DNA of 15,117 nucleotides. Source: JBDTNL01 sp039933785 (GTDB lineage Bacteria; Acidobacteriota; Thermoanaerobaculia; Multivoradales; JAGPDF01). This document shows, piece by piece, positions 5,055-11,914 of the stretch. Location: the NCBI GenBank assembly GCA_039933785.1, contig JBDTNL010000081.1:1-15117 (forward strand). Direction: 5' to 3'. The position numbers and the translations under genes are program-made. The notes below the pieces were generated by a model, which ran no database searches, was not told where the DNA came from, and worked only from the letters and a program-made list of their open reading frames with translations. How positions within the stretch are numbered: position 1 is the first letter of the stretch; each line of letters begins with the position of its first letter.

Positions 5055-5678
5055 ATGGCGACGTTCCGGCAGTATGTGGACGGCGCTCGGTGCGACCCGC
5101 GGGACCACGTCCAATACGACGATCTCGACGCGCTCGTGGCCGCGGTGCTGTCCAGCGATGAGGCGCTCGACGATCGAGCCACGGACTCGCATCCCGAAAT
5201 GGTGGGCTATCAGCCGACGCCGGCCCGGCTCGTCTTGGATTTGGTCGGCGACCTCCAGCCGACGGAGCGCGATGTGTTCGTCGATGTCGGGTCCGGCTTG
5301 GGGACCGTGCCGATGCTCGTGGCGCTGCTCACGGACGCGCGCACCGTCGGGATCGAATGGAACCCGAGCTATTGCGCGTACGCTGAGGCCAGTGCGCGCG
5401 CGCTCAACCTGTCCTCGGCGAGCTTCGTCCGGCAGGCTGCGCGCGAGGCGGACTTCTCGGTGGGGACGATCTTCTATATGTTCACCCCCTTCAGAGGCAC
5501 TATGCTGCGTAGCGTGCTCGAGCGGCTGGCAGGCGAAGGGCGACGGCGGCGGATACGGCTCTGCGTTCATGGGCCGCTCCTGCGCGAGGCGGTCCAGGCG
5601 TCCTCGGCGTTCGCGATCGAGAAGGCGCGGGGCCACGATGCCTTCATTGCAGTGTTTCAGAGCGTCCCGGCCGCATGA
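5055..5678 (+). CDS. class I SAM-dependent methyltransferase
   Basis: The stated start is the first ATG in the frame and gives 207 residues. The natural protein is probably about 310 residues, with an extra helical N-terminus encoded upstream. Motif I of class I methyltransferases is clear: VFVDVGSGLGTVPMLV (about 74-89), with the SAM-binding GxGxG-like loop. It is followed by VGIEWNPSYCAYA, the acidic residue that binds the SAM ribose, and then AREADFSVGTIFYMFTPFRG, a motif IV-like strand. The sequence YQPTPARLVLDLVGDL before motif I is typical of a group of uncharacterised bacterial methyltransferases. The substrate is unknown. No signal peptide is seen; it is likely cytosolic. It follows the HAAS-like gene closely and ends 58 bases before the next start. 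Confidence 0.8.
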   Translation: MATFRQYVDGARCDPRDHVQYDDLDALVAAVLSSDEALDDRATDSHPEMVGYQPTPARLVLDLVGDLQPTERDVFVDVGSGLGTVPMLVALLTDARTVGIEWNPSYCAYAEASARALNLSSASFVRQAAREADFSVGTIFYMFTPFRGTMLRSVLERLAGEGRRRRIRLCVHGPLLREAVQASSAFAIEKARGHDAFIAVFQSVPAA

Positions 5679-5736
5679 GTCGCTACCGATGCGAGCGCTG
5701 CGAGTGAGGTGCGGGACGCCAACCGGGAGCGCGGGT

Positions 5737-6441
5737 GTGCGCGCGCTCGTTGCTCTTGCGGTCGTGGTGATACCCGTTTTGGCGCAACCGTCGGCGGCGG
5801 CTCGAATCGACCACATCCTGCTCGGCGTGCCGGATCTCGAGCGCACTCTCGAAGACTTGTCCAAGGTCTTGGGCGTGACGCCGGTCTATGGGGGAAAGCA
5901 CCCTGGGGGCACTCACAACGCGCTGCTCTCACTCGGCCCCCACACCTACCTCGAGCTCATCGCGCTGCAGCCGGGAGTGAAGGGTTCGGAAGTCGGCGAG
6001 GACGATCTCGCCAAGCTCACGCGGCCCGAGCCCGTGGGATGGGCCGTGTCGGCTCCCGACTTGGCGTCGCTGCGGAGAAGGCTCGCGCGCGCGGGATTCG
6101 AGGTCGACCCGCATCCTCGGGGCAGCCGCACCACGCCCGCGGGTACAGTTCTTCATTGGCAGACCTTCGGGCTCAGGGCCGATCTCCAGGGGGCGCCGTT
6201 CTTCATCGACTGGTCGAAGGCCACCCCGCATCCGGCGTCGACTTCGCCCGCCGGATGCACCCTTGCCAGCTTCAAGCTCATCTCGCCGGACGCGAAGCGG
6301 CTGGAGCGTTTGCGATCGGCGCTCGACCTCGAGGTGGTGATCGTCGAGGGCCCAGCGCTGGCGTACACGCTGACGCTCGATTGTCCGGAAGGGCCCGTGA
6401 CATTTCGGACGACCGCGGGCGATCCAACGAAGGTCTTCTGA
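5737..6441 (+). CDS. glyoxalase-like (VOC) domain protein with signal peptide
   Basis: A 234-residue protein if started at GTG 5737. A hydrophobic N-terminus (VRALVALAVVVIPVLAQPSA) resembles a signal peptide, unusual for this family. The rest matches the Glyoxalase_3-type VOC domain: RIDHILLGVPDLERTLEDL, GGKHPGGTHNALLSLG, TYLELIALQPG, then PVGWAVSAPDL and PFFIDWSKATPHPAS, with a second half starting GCTLASFKLISPDAKRLERL. The His in RIDH and Glu in YLEL are the usual VOC metal positions. I chose GTG 5737 because GGGAG is five bases upstream; an in-frame ATG at 5689 would add 16 residues. The substrate is unknown. It is followed after 11 bases by the SRPBCC gene. Confidence 0.82.
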   Translation: MRALVALAVVVIPVLAQPSAAARIDHILLGVPDLERTLEDLSKVLGVTPVYGGKHPGGTHNALLSLGPHTYLELIALQPGVKGSEVGEDDLAKLTRPEPVGWAVSAPDLASLRRRLARAGFEVDPHPRGSRTTPAGTVLHWQTFGLRADLQGAPFFIDWSKATPHPASTSPAGCTLASFKLISPDAKRLERLRSALDLEVVIVEGPALAYTLTLDCPEGPVTFRTTAGDPTKVF

Positions 6442-6452
6442 CCGCAGATCGT

Positions 6453-6872
6453 ATGGAGCCGCTGCCCTTTATCGACCAGCACACTCAGCGCATCGAAGCG
6501 CCGGTGGACGCCACCTGGGCGGCGCTGCTGAGGGTGCTGCGCGGCAACGCGGGCGGTTCTGCCCCGCTGGCGCGGATTCTGGGCTGCGACCCGGCCCGAG
6601 GCACAATGGGGTTCACCGGCGTAACCGGAGACTCGGTCCCCGGCTTCCGGGTGGTCGAGGCCGAGCCCGGCCGGCGGCTGGCTCTCTGTGGATGCCATCG
6701 TTTCGCAAACTACGCGCTGACGTTCGTGCTCGACGGCGGCTGTCTGCGCGCCGAGACGCGCGCCGAGTTCCCCGGTGTCCTCGGACGGCTCTACCGGGCC
6801 GCGGTGATCGAAAGTGGGGTTCACCGGGTCGTGACTCGTCGTCTGCTGCGGCAGGTTGCCCGCGCGACATGA
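6453..6872 (+). CDS. SRPBCC-fold protein
   Basis: A 139-residue protein resembling the SRPBCC/polyketide-cyclase-like fold. It opens with QHTQRIEAPVDATWAALLRVL, the usual first strand and helices of the fold, and has GFRVVEAEPGRRLALCGCHRF and YALTFVLDGGCLRAETRAEF as paired strands. It ends with a long helix of repeated Arg and Val. The likely role is binding of a small hydrophobic ligand, but none is known. The start ATG at 6453 lies 11 bases after the glyoxalase-like gene. The TGA overlaps the ATG of the next VOC gene (ATGA, 6869-6872). The tight spacing implies one transcript. Confidence 0.75.
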   Translation: MEPLPFIDQHTQRIEAPVDATWAALLRVLRGNAGGSAPLARILGCDPARGTMGFTGVTGDSVPGFRVVEAEPGRRLALCGCHRFANYALTFVLDGGCLRAETRAEFPGVLGRLYRAAVIESGVHRVVTRRLLRQVARAT

Positions 6873-7273
6873 TGCGAGCCACCCGATCCCAATTCGCCGC
6901 GGTCCTCTATGCCAAGGACCTCGTCCGTGTCGCCGCCTTCTACGCCGAGGTGATAGGGCTCGCCGTCATCGAGCGTCGGGCCGGCCATGTGGTCCTGGAG
7001 AGTCCCACCTTCCAGCTCGTCATCGTCGCGGTTCCGCCTCGCATCGGGGCTGGAATCGAGATCGCCGATCCGCCCACACGGCGAGAGGAGAACCCGATCA
7101 AGCTGGTGTTCTTCGTGCCCAGCCTCGCCGAATCGCGGCCGCAGGTTTCGTCCCTCGGCGGAGAGCTGAACCCGCTGGAGCGCGAGTGGTCGTTTCAGGG
7201 CGCGCGTGTCTGCGACGGTCATGACCCGGAAGGCAATGTCTTTCAGCTCCGGCAAGTCATACCCGATCACTAG
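6869..7273 (+). CDS. VOC (glyoxalase/bleomycin-resistance-like) family protein
   Basis: A 134-residue single VOC domain. Recognisable parts are FAAVLYAKDLVRVAAFYAEV with IGLAVIER (first beta-alpha-beta unit), HVVLESPTFQLVIVAV, IKLVFFVPSLAESRP (start of the second unit) and RVCDGHDPEGNVFQLRQ (DPEGN loop and final metal-side strand). The family covers glyoxalases, dioxygenases and antibiotic-binding proteins; the substrate is not predictable here. Two adjacent ATG codons start the gene. The first overlaps the stop of the SRPBCC gene, which suggests translational coupling. The DinB-family gene begins 25 bases downstream. Confidence 0.87.
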   Translation: MMRATRSQFAAVLYAKDLVRVAAFYAEVIGLAVIERRAGHVVLESPTFQLVIVAVPPRIGAGIEIADPPTRREENPIKLVFFVPSLAESRPQVSSLGGELNPLEREWSFQGARVCDGHDPEGNVFQLRQVIPDH

Positions 7274-7298
7274 TTCTCGTATCGACGAGAGGAGAGTC

Positions 7299-7760
7299 AT
7301 GGACGAGAAGTCGCTGTTCACCGAATTCTGGACCAAGGAATCGAAAACCACGCGCAACGTGATCGCGCGAATTCCCGAGGGCTCGACCTATCGCCCGGAC
7401 GCGAAGTCGCGCACCGCGCACGAGATCGCCTGGCAGATCGTCTGCGAGGAGAAGATGATCATCGAGGCGCTCGAAGAGGGCAAGGCGGAGTGGGCTCCGC
7501 CGTCGCTGCCGGCTACGACAGAGGAGGTTCTTCAAGCGTACGAAGGGCAGAGTGCGAAGATTGCCGAGCGCTGGAGGAAGCTCCCCGAGTCACGGTGGAA
7601 CGGCACGCTCGAGTTCTTCGGCACACCGCGGCCGGCTTCCCAGATGGCCTGGAGTTTCCTCTTTGACATCGTCCACCACCGCGGGCAGATCACGACGTAC
7701 CTGCGGCCCATGGGGTCGACCGTGCCGCAGATTTACGGTCCGAGCGCCGACGAGCCGTGA
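7299..7760 (+). CDS. DinB-family protein (putative metal-dependent)
   Basis: A 153-residue DinB/DUF664-type four-helix protein. His41 (in RTAHEIAWQ) and the His126-His127 pair (FDIVHHRGQI) are the usual metal-binding residues of the family, normally a three-His site. The C-terminus LRPMGSTVPQIYGPSADE is typical of DinB proteins. Members include thiol transferases that use mycothiol or bacillithiol, but most, including this one, have no known substrate. The ATG at 7299 has GAGAGGAGAG just upstream, a strong ribosome site, so frames reaching back into the VOC gene were set aside. Its TGA overlaps the GTG of the following lipocalin-like gene (GTGA at 7757-7760). Confidence 0.92.
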   Translation: MDEKSLFTEFWTKESKTTRNVIARIPEGSTYRPDAKSRTAHEIAWQIVCEEKMIIEALEEGKAEWAPPSLPATTEEVLQAYEGQSAKIAERWRKLPESRWNGTLEFFGTPRPASQMAWSFLFDIVHHRGQITTYLRPMGSTVPQIYGPSADEP

Positions 7761-8073
7761 AGAAAATATCGACGGGCGAACATCCCCTGTCATCGACTCT
7801 CCCCGGCACGTGGGAGCTGGAATCGCGCCTCGACGTCACCGCGGTGGGCGAGCGCAGGGCGGGTACGACGCGTACTTCGGAACCTACGAAGTGGACGACG
7901 AGCATGGCACCGTCACCCAGAGTCTGCGCGGGGCGCTTTCCCCGGAGAACGTGGGCTCGGTGCTCACCCGGGAGATGGCGGTGCGGGGAGATACCCTGGT
8001 CATCGAGCTGCGGACGACTTCGGGCGATGGAACTCCCGTGACCCGCACGTTGACTTGGAAGCGAGTCGGCTAA
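7757..8073 (+). pseudogene. lipocalin-like domain gene with internal deletion and frame change
   Basis: Two parts of one lipocalin-like protein lie in different frames. The N-terminal part, from GTG 7757, reads LPGTWELESRLDVTAVGERR. The C-terminal part, in the next frame from about 7859, reads GYDAYFGTYEVDDEHGTVTQ, then a GALSPENVG region and TRTLTWKRVG, ending at TAA 8073. Both are typical pieces of the lipocalin-like family, in which some 60 residues normally separate them. That middle portion is absent and the join near 7850-7862 is out of frame, so no full protein can be made. The GTG overlaps the DinB stop, showing the gene was once part of the same transcript. Confidence 0.7.
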
Positions 8074-8075
8074 CG

Positions 8076-8087
8076 GCCAGATCTGGC
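8076..8087. promoter_or_regulatory. 12-bp perfect palindrome between genes
   Basis: GCCAGATCTGGC is a perfect palindrome two bases after the lipocalin-like stop and 39 bases before the next ATG. It could be an operator half-site pair or a short hairpin. I see no adjacent convincing -10/-35, and a 12-bp palindrome may be chance. Confidence 0.25.
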
Positions 8088-8125
8088 AGAATCCCCCCCA
8101 GCAAGTCAACGATACGGAGGTTGCC

Positions 8126-9031
8126 ATGAGAGTGATGCCTTGGACTCGACGGTGGGTCGTAGTGTCCGTCCTGCTTGGTCTCGGAGGCGCTGCCTTCGCA
8201 GTCGCCGCTGCCAGCCCGATCTCGGGAAAGTTCACGATCGCGGGCAAGACCTTGCCGGTGAAGGAAGTTGCGGCCTTCCGCATGCGCGACCAATTCAACC
8301 CGCGCGCTCTCGAGACCTACGTCATGTTGACCACCAAGCCGGTGAATCGCGCTGCGATCGCCGCGGACCTGGATCCTTACGCGGTGGCGATCAACGATCC
8401 CGCCGTTAGCGGCGACGCAGACTATCTCGCGTTCAGCGTGGGGGCCGACGGCAAGGTGAGCCTGAACGCCCACGTCGGCGGTACGCAATACATCGACACC
8501 TCGGGCAGCATGATGGGCCAGAAGGGTTCCTTGACCGCCTCGTGCCGGGAAAACACCGCGACTCACATCGCTTGCACGGTGAAGACGGAAAAGCCGGTGA
8601 AGCCGATGGACGGACCGACCTGGACCTTGGACATGACCTTCGAGGCCGACGTCGCCTCCCGCACGCCGGGAAAGCCGCTGGCGAAGGACGGCGAAGCTCC
8701 GGGGAAGGCGCTGCTCGCCTTGCGATCCGCGCTCGCCGGGAAGGATCTGGCCAAGATCCTGGCCCTGCTCACGCCGGGGGAAGCCAAGAGCTACCAGGAG
8801 GACTGGCGCTCGCCGGCGGAGAATCTCGCCTCGGCCAAGGATGTCCTCGATGCTCGAGTGCCGAAGAAGCCGAAGATCACCGGCGGCGAGCTGGTGGCCG
8901 ACGATCACGCGGTGCTCGAGGTCGAAGGCGTGCCGTACGAGAGCGGTCACATGCTCTACCTGGTCGAGATGCGGCTGATCGGCGGGAAGTGGCTCTACGA
9001 ACAATCGAGCGTGGCCGGGATGCTGCATTGA
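8126..9031 (+). CDS. secreted protein of unknown function
   Basis: A 301-residue protein. The N-terminus is a clear signal peptide: Arg-rich start, hydrophobic VVVSVLLGLGG, and an Ala-rich end near residue 28. The first half of the mature protein (about 30-180) is beta-rich, with GKFTIAGKTLPVKEVAAF and a cysteine pair in SLTASCRE and HIACTV that may be disulfide-bonded. A linker containing PGKPLAKDGEAPGKAL follows. The last third (LLALRSALAGKDLAKILALL to the C-terminus) has the layout of an NTF2/DUF4878-like cystatin-type domain. I cannot name the family. The ATG at 8126 has ACGGAGG upstream. It is probably periplasmic or exported. Confidence 0.8.
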   Translation: MRVMPWTRRWVVVSVLLGLGGAAFAVAAASPISGKFTIAGKTLPVKEVAAFRMRDQFNPRALETYVMLTTKPVNRAAIAADLDPYAVAINDPAVSGDADYLAFSVGADGKVSLNAHVGGTQYIDTSGSMMGQKGSLTASCRENTATHIACTVKTEKPVKPMDGPTWTLDMTFEADVASRTPGKPLAKDGEAPGKALLALRSALAGKDLAKILALLTPGEAKSYQEDWRSPAENLASAKDVLDARVPKKPKITGGELVADDHAVLEVEGVPYESGHMLYLVEMRLIGGKWLYEQSSVAGMLH

Positions 9032-9090
9032 GGGCTCGGCAAGGGGAGAGGCCGATCGCGAACTGAGGGTGCCCTCGGCATGCGGAAGCC

Positions 9091-9252
9091 GTGGTGATCT
9101 GGGCCGCTCTGCCGGTGGTGACCCTGGCCTTGACCATGTTGCTGGAGATGCTGGCGGTGGGTATGGCCCTCCTCGTGGTCGCGGTGGTCGTCAAGCGGCT
9201 CACCGGCCGTACCTTGGTGGGTCGAGCCGGACGAGAAGGAGGAGCCCGCTGA
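9091..9252 (+). CDS. small membrane protein (53 residues)
   Basis: A short frame from GTG 9091 to TGA 9250-9252, preceded by an in-frame stop at 9064-9066. About 37 residues are strongly hydrophobic (VVIWAALPVVTLALTMLLEM onward), then a basic tail, KRLTGRTLVGRAGREGGAR, gives a positive cytoplasmic end. The composition is that of a genuine single- or double-pass membrane peptide, not a random frame. A weak GGAAG lies three bases before the GTG. I know no family for it. It fills the gap between the secreted protein and the zinc-ribbon gene. Confidence 0.45.
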   Translation: MVIWAALPVVTLALTMLLEMLAVGMALLVVAVVVKRLTGRTLVGRAGREGGAR

Positions 9253-9297
9253 GTCTGCCCACGGATGTGCGAGATCATCTCGGCGTGCGGTGATGCC

Positions 9298-9849
9298 ATG
9301 GGTGACTGGTTTCAGACCGTCGTGGGCACCGAGGTCAGAGCCGATTCGGCGCCTGCGGCGGCGGACCGTTTGCGGGCTTGGCTGATCGAGATGGGAGTCG
9401 TCGCCGGGGAGCGCTCCGAGTCGGTGCTCGGCGGAGACGGGATGGGCTACGCGCCGGGTGCGAACTACGCTCGCGCGCTCGCCCATCCGGCACCTTCGTT
9501 GCTCTCCCTGGTTACGAACGGAGTCGACATCCAATCCGGACGCAACGTAGCCATCGATCCACAGGCCGAGTGGCGCTGGCGGTGCCCTTCGTGCGCAGCG
9601 CACCAAACGTCCTCGGAGGACCTGCTGCAGGCCATCGGCCAGTGGTACGAAGGAGCGGACGCGGCGAGGGTTTTCTGTCCGACGTGCGGACACGCCAACC
9701 CAATCGCGCGCCTGGTGGCCGATCCGCCCATTGCCTGCGGCAATCTGGCGATCACCTTCTGGAACTGGCCGCCGCTTTCCGAGACGTTTCTCGGCGAGAT
9801 CAGTCGGCTCCTCGGCGGATCGATCACCGTCGTTTGCGGCAAGCTCTAG
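9298..9849 (+). CDS. uncharacterised protein with CxxC zinc ribbon
   Basis: A 183-residue protein of a conserved but uncharacterised type. It starts MGDWFQTVV and has GGDGMGYAPGANYARAL (about 46-61), two CxxC pairs at Cys96/Cys99 (CPSC) and Cys127/Cys130 (CPTCG), and a strongly conserved-looking end IACGNLAITFWNWPPL ... GKL. The four cysteines should bind one zinc ion in a ribbon interrupted by a helix. No signal peptide or membrane segment is present. I chose 9298 because MGDWFQ resembles the family start as I recall it; an ATG at 9265 is also in frame, and neither has a good ribosome site. It lies 37 bases before the methyltransferase-like gene. The role is unknown. Confidence 0.75.
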   Translation: MGDWFQTVVGTEVRADSAPAAADRLRAWLIEMGVVAGERSESVLGGDGMGYAPGANYARALAHPAPSLLSLVTNGVDIQSGRNVAIDPQAEWRWRCPSCAAHQTSSEDLLQAIGQWYEGADAARVFCPTCGHANPIARLVADPPIACGNLAITFWNWPPLSETFLGEISRLLGGSITVVCGKL

Positions 9850-9886
9850 CGGATGCCGCCGCCGCGCTAAGCTTCATGTTCCATCG

Positions 9887-10828
9887 ATGAAAGCAGCGAC
9901 GTTCTCCGGCACTCGGTTTCCCGGTTGGTTCTTCCTCATTCAGGCGTTGGGGATTGGCGGCTGGTGGATCGCTCTCGCCTGCTTTCCCGACGCGCGGCAG
10001 GCCTTCCTGCCCGCGGGCGCGGCGGCCGTGGACTTGGTCGCGTTCCGCGCTCCCGATCTCATCGTCGCGGTGCCCGCGTCGTTCGCCGCCGGTGTCACGT
10101 TTTTTCGGCGTTCGAATTGGGCGGTCCCTCTCGCCTGGTTCGCGGCGGGAGCGGTGGACTACGCGCTCTTCTACTGTGTCTCGTGGTCTTGGCTTCGCGG
10201 CGGCGGTTGGACGAGCGTCGTCTTCATGGCCCCGGCCGGCCTGCTGTCCACGGTTGCCGCGCTCGACGAGGGCTTCGGGAGGCTGAGCATCTTTCGGCGC
10301 GCGCACGTTTCCTCGCCGGCTCGACATGTCGCCGCGACCCTGGGCCAGATCGTGGTGTTCTGGTCGTTCTTCCTGGCCTTGGTGCCGATGGCGATCGCCT
10401 TCGTCGAAGCACAGCTGGGCTGGCCGGGCTTCTGCTTCCCCGGACGATCGGGGGTCGGTGCGGTGCTCTTCCTGTTCTGGAGCGCCCTCGGTTTGGCCAG
10501 CGGAGTGACCATGGCCGCCCGCGGGGTCGGAACCCCCTTGCCGTTTGCGGCTCCGAATCGCCTGGTCGTCGGCGGACCGTACGCGTACCTGCGCAACCCG
10601 ATGGTGCTCGCGGGCTTGGGGCAGGGCCTGTCCGTGGGCCTTGGGCTCGGGTCTTGGGCGGTGATCGCCTACGTGCTCGGCGGCGGCCTGATCTGGAACT
10701 TTCTCGTCCGGCCGGCGGAAGAGAGAGACCTACTCGAGTTGTTCGGCGAGGACTACAGGGTCTACTGTCGCCGCGTGCGTTGCTGGATCCCCAACCTGCA
10801 CCCATTCCGACTGGAGGACGAACGATGA
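9887..10828 (+). CDS. isoprenylcysteine carboxyl methyltransferase-like membrane protein
   Basis: A 313-residue integral membrane protein with about seven hydrophobic segments. The C-terminal third carries the ICMT/phospholipid methyltransferase signature: GPYAYLRNPM (230-239) in a SAM-binding loop, a hydrophobic pair of helices, and EERDLLELFGEDYRVYCRRV (278-297) ending at CWIPNL. In this superfamily these residues bind SAM and methylate a lipid or prenyl thiol substrate at the membrane. In bacteria the substrate is usually unknown. The N-terminal 180 residues add extra helices, longer than minimal bacterial ICMT-like proteins of about 150-200 residues. The start ATG at 9887 gives a normal N-terminus but has no clear ribosome site. 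Its TGA overlaps the next ATG (ATGA, 10825-10828). Confidence 0.85.
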   Translation: MKAATFSGTRFPGWFFLIQALGIGGWWIALACFPDARQAFLPAGAAAVDLVAFRAPDLIVAVPASFAAGVTFFRRSNWAVPLAWFAAGAVDYALFYCVSWSWLRGGGWTSVVFMAPAGLLSTVAALDEGFGRLSIFRRAHVSSPARHVAATLGQIVVFWSFFLALVPMAIAFVEAQLGWPGFCFPGRSGVGAVLFLFWSALGLASGVTMAARGVGTPLPFAAPNRLVVGGPYAYLRNPMVLAGLGQGLSVGLGLGSWAVIAYVLGGGLIWNFLVRPAEERDLLELFGEDYRVYCRRVRCWIPNLHPFRLEDER

Positions 10829-11523
10829 CCAAACCGCTTCATATGGAGCTTCACCGATCCGATCGCATCGGGTGGTTGCGTGCCGCGGTGCTCGGCGCCA
10901 ACGATGGCATCGTCTCGACCGCGAGTCTCCTACTCGGTGTCGCGGCGGCCGGGGCCGATCGGGCCGCCGTTTTGGTTGCTGGCGTCGCCGGTTTGGTGGC
11001 GGGCGCGATGTCAATGGCTGCGGGCGAGTATGTGTCGGTGAGCTCGCAGGCCGACACCGAGGAAGCAGACTTGGCGCGGGAGCGTCACGAGCTTGCGACC
11101 GACGACGAGCGAGAGCGTCAGGAGCTAGCGGGGATCTATGTCACCAGGGGCCTCGAGCCCGCGCTCGCGCGGCAGGTGGCGGATCAACTCATGACGCATG
11201 ACGCGCTCCAGGCGCATGCACGCGACGAGCTCGGCATTTCCGAGCTCCAGCGGGCGCGTCCTCTCCAGGCGGCGCTGGCTTCGGCGAGCTCGTTTGCCGT
11301 CGGCGCCGGGGTGCCGGTGCTGGTGGCGCTCCTCGCGCCGCGAGAAGCGCTGACGCTTTGGGAGGGCGGTACCGCGCTGGTTTGCCTGGCGCTGCTCGGT
11401 GCGGTCGCCGCGCGGACCGGCGGGGCGAAGCCGCTCGCCGGCGCGTGGCGGGTAACCTTCTGGGGCGCGCTGGCGATGGCTCTGACCTATGCGATCGGCG
11501 CGCTCTTCGGCACCTCGGTGTAG
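10825..11523 (+). CDS. VIT1/CCC1 family iron/manganese transporter
   Basis: A 232-residue member of the VIT1/CCC1 family, which moves Fe2+ or Mn2+ across membranes, in plants into the vacuole and in bacteria probably out of the cell. Diagnostic segments are LRAAVLGANDGIVSTASLLL (18-37) and GAMSMAAGEYVSVSSQ (60-75). An acidic, Glu-rich cytoplasmic helix region follows (TEEADLARERHELATDDERE, about 78-97), which holds the metal-binding glutamates. Three C-terminal membrane helices lie at roughly 145-165, 170-193 and 203-228. The ATG at 10825 has GGAGG nine bases upstream and overlaps the stop of the ICMT-like gene, so the two are cotranslated. The functional link between a lipid-type methyltransferase and a metal transporter is unclear. 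Confidence 0.93.
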   Translation: MTKPLHMELHRSDRIGWLRAAVLGANDGIVSTASLLLGVAAAGADRAAVLVAGVAGLVAGAMSMAAGEYVSVSSQADTEEADLARERHELATDDERERQELAGIYVTRGLEPALARQVADQLMTHDALQAHARDELGISELQRARPLQAALASASSFAVGAGVPVLVALLAPREALTLWEGGTALVCLALLGAVAARTGGAKPLAGAWRVTFWGALAMALTYAIGALFGTSV

Positions 11524-11560
11524 AAATGGAGCACCTGCGCGCGGCCCGAGGCCGAGTCCG

Positions 11561-11914
11561 ATGAGCGCCGCCCGGCGGGCCGAACTCCTGCGCCTCGAGC
11601 TGGAGCTGGCGAATCGCAGCCGGACGGCGGGGGAGCCCGGGGCGCACATCGCGGCCGAGTTTGTCGAGTTCGGCAGCTCGGGTCGGACACACACCCGAGC
11701 GGACGTCGTGGCCTGGCTCGCGGGCCCGCCGGAGGAGCCCTTCACGCTCACGGAGTTCCGCGACCGCGAGCTCGCCCCCGACGTGGTTCTGGTGACGTAC
11801 AGGGCGGAGCGGCGAACGAGTGAGGGCACTGTGCATTCATCCATGCGGAGCTCGATCTGGAAGTGGAGCGAGAGCCGATGGCAGATGGTGTTCCATCAGG
11901 GGACTGCGACATGA
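11561..11914 (+). CDS. DUF4440/SnoaL-like protein
   Basis: A 117-residue protein with the NTF2-like cone fold pattern: an N-terminal helix (ELLRLELELANRSRTA), IAAEFVEFGSSGRTHTRADV with VAWLAG, FTLTEFRDRELAPDVVLVTY, and the ending SSIWKWSESRWQMVFHQGTA. This is the DUF4440-type pattern, in which the aspartate or histidine pocket residues vary. Members are often putative ligand-binding or hydrolase-like proteins of unknown function. ATG 11561 was chosen because the helical domain begins there; the frame upstream is only the tail of the transporter region. The TGA overlaps the ATG of the following hydrolase remnant (ATGA, 11911-11914). Confidence 0.85.
   Translation: MSAARRAELLRLELELANRSRTAGEPGAHIAAEFVEFGSSGRTHTRADVVAWLAGPPEEPFTLTEFRDRELAPDVVLVTYRAERRTSEGTVHSSMRSSIWKWSESRWQMVFHQGTAT

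Noticed and set aside
4662..5864. 400-residue minus-strand open frame
   Set aside because: It is antisense to the methyltransferase, has no recognisable motif and is rich in Arg and Gly, as expected for a shadow frame.
9925..10824. N-terminal extension of the VIT1-type transporter by 300 residues
   Set aside because: It is the out-of-frame reading of the ICMT-like gene; the transporter family start fits ATG 10825.
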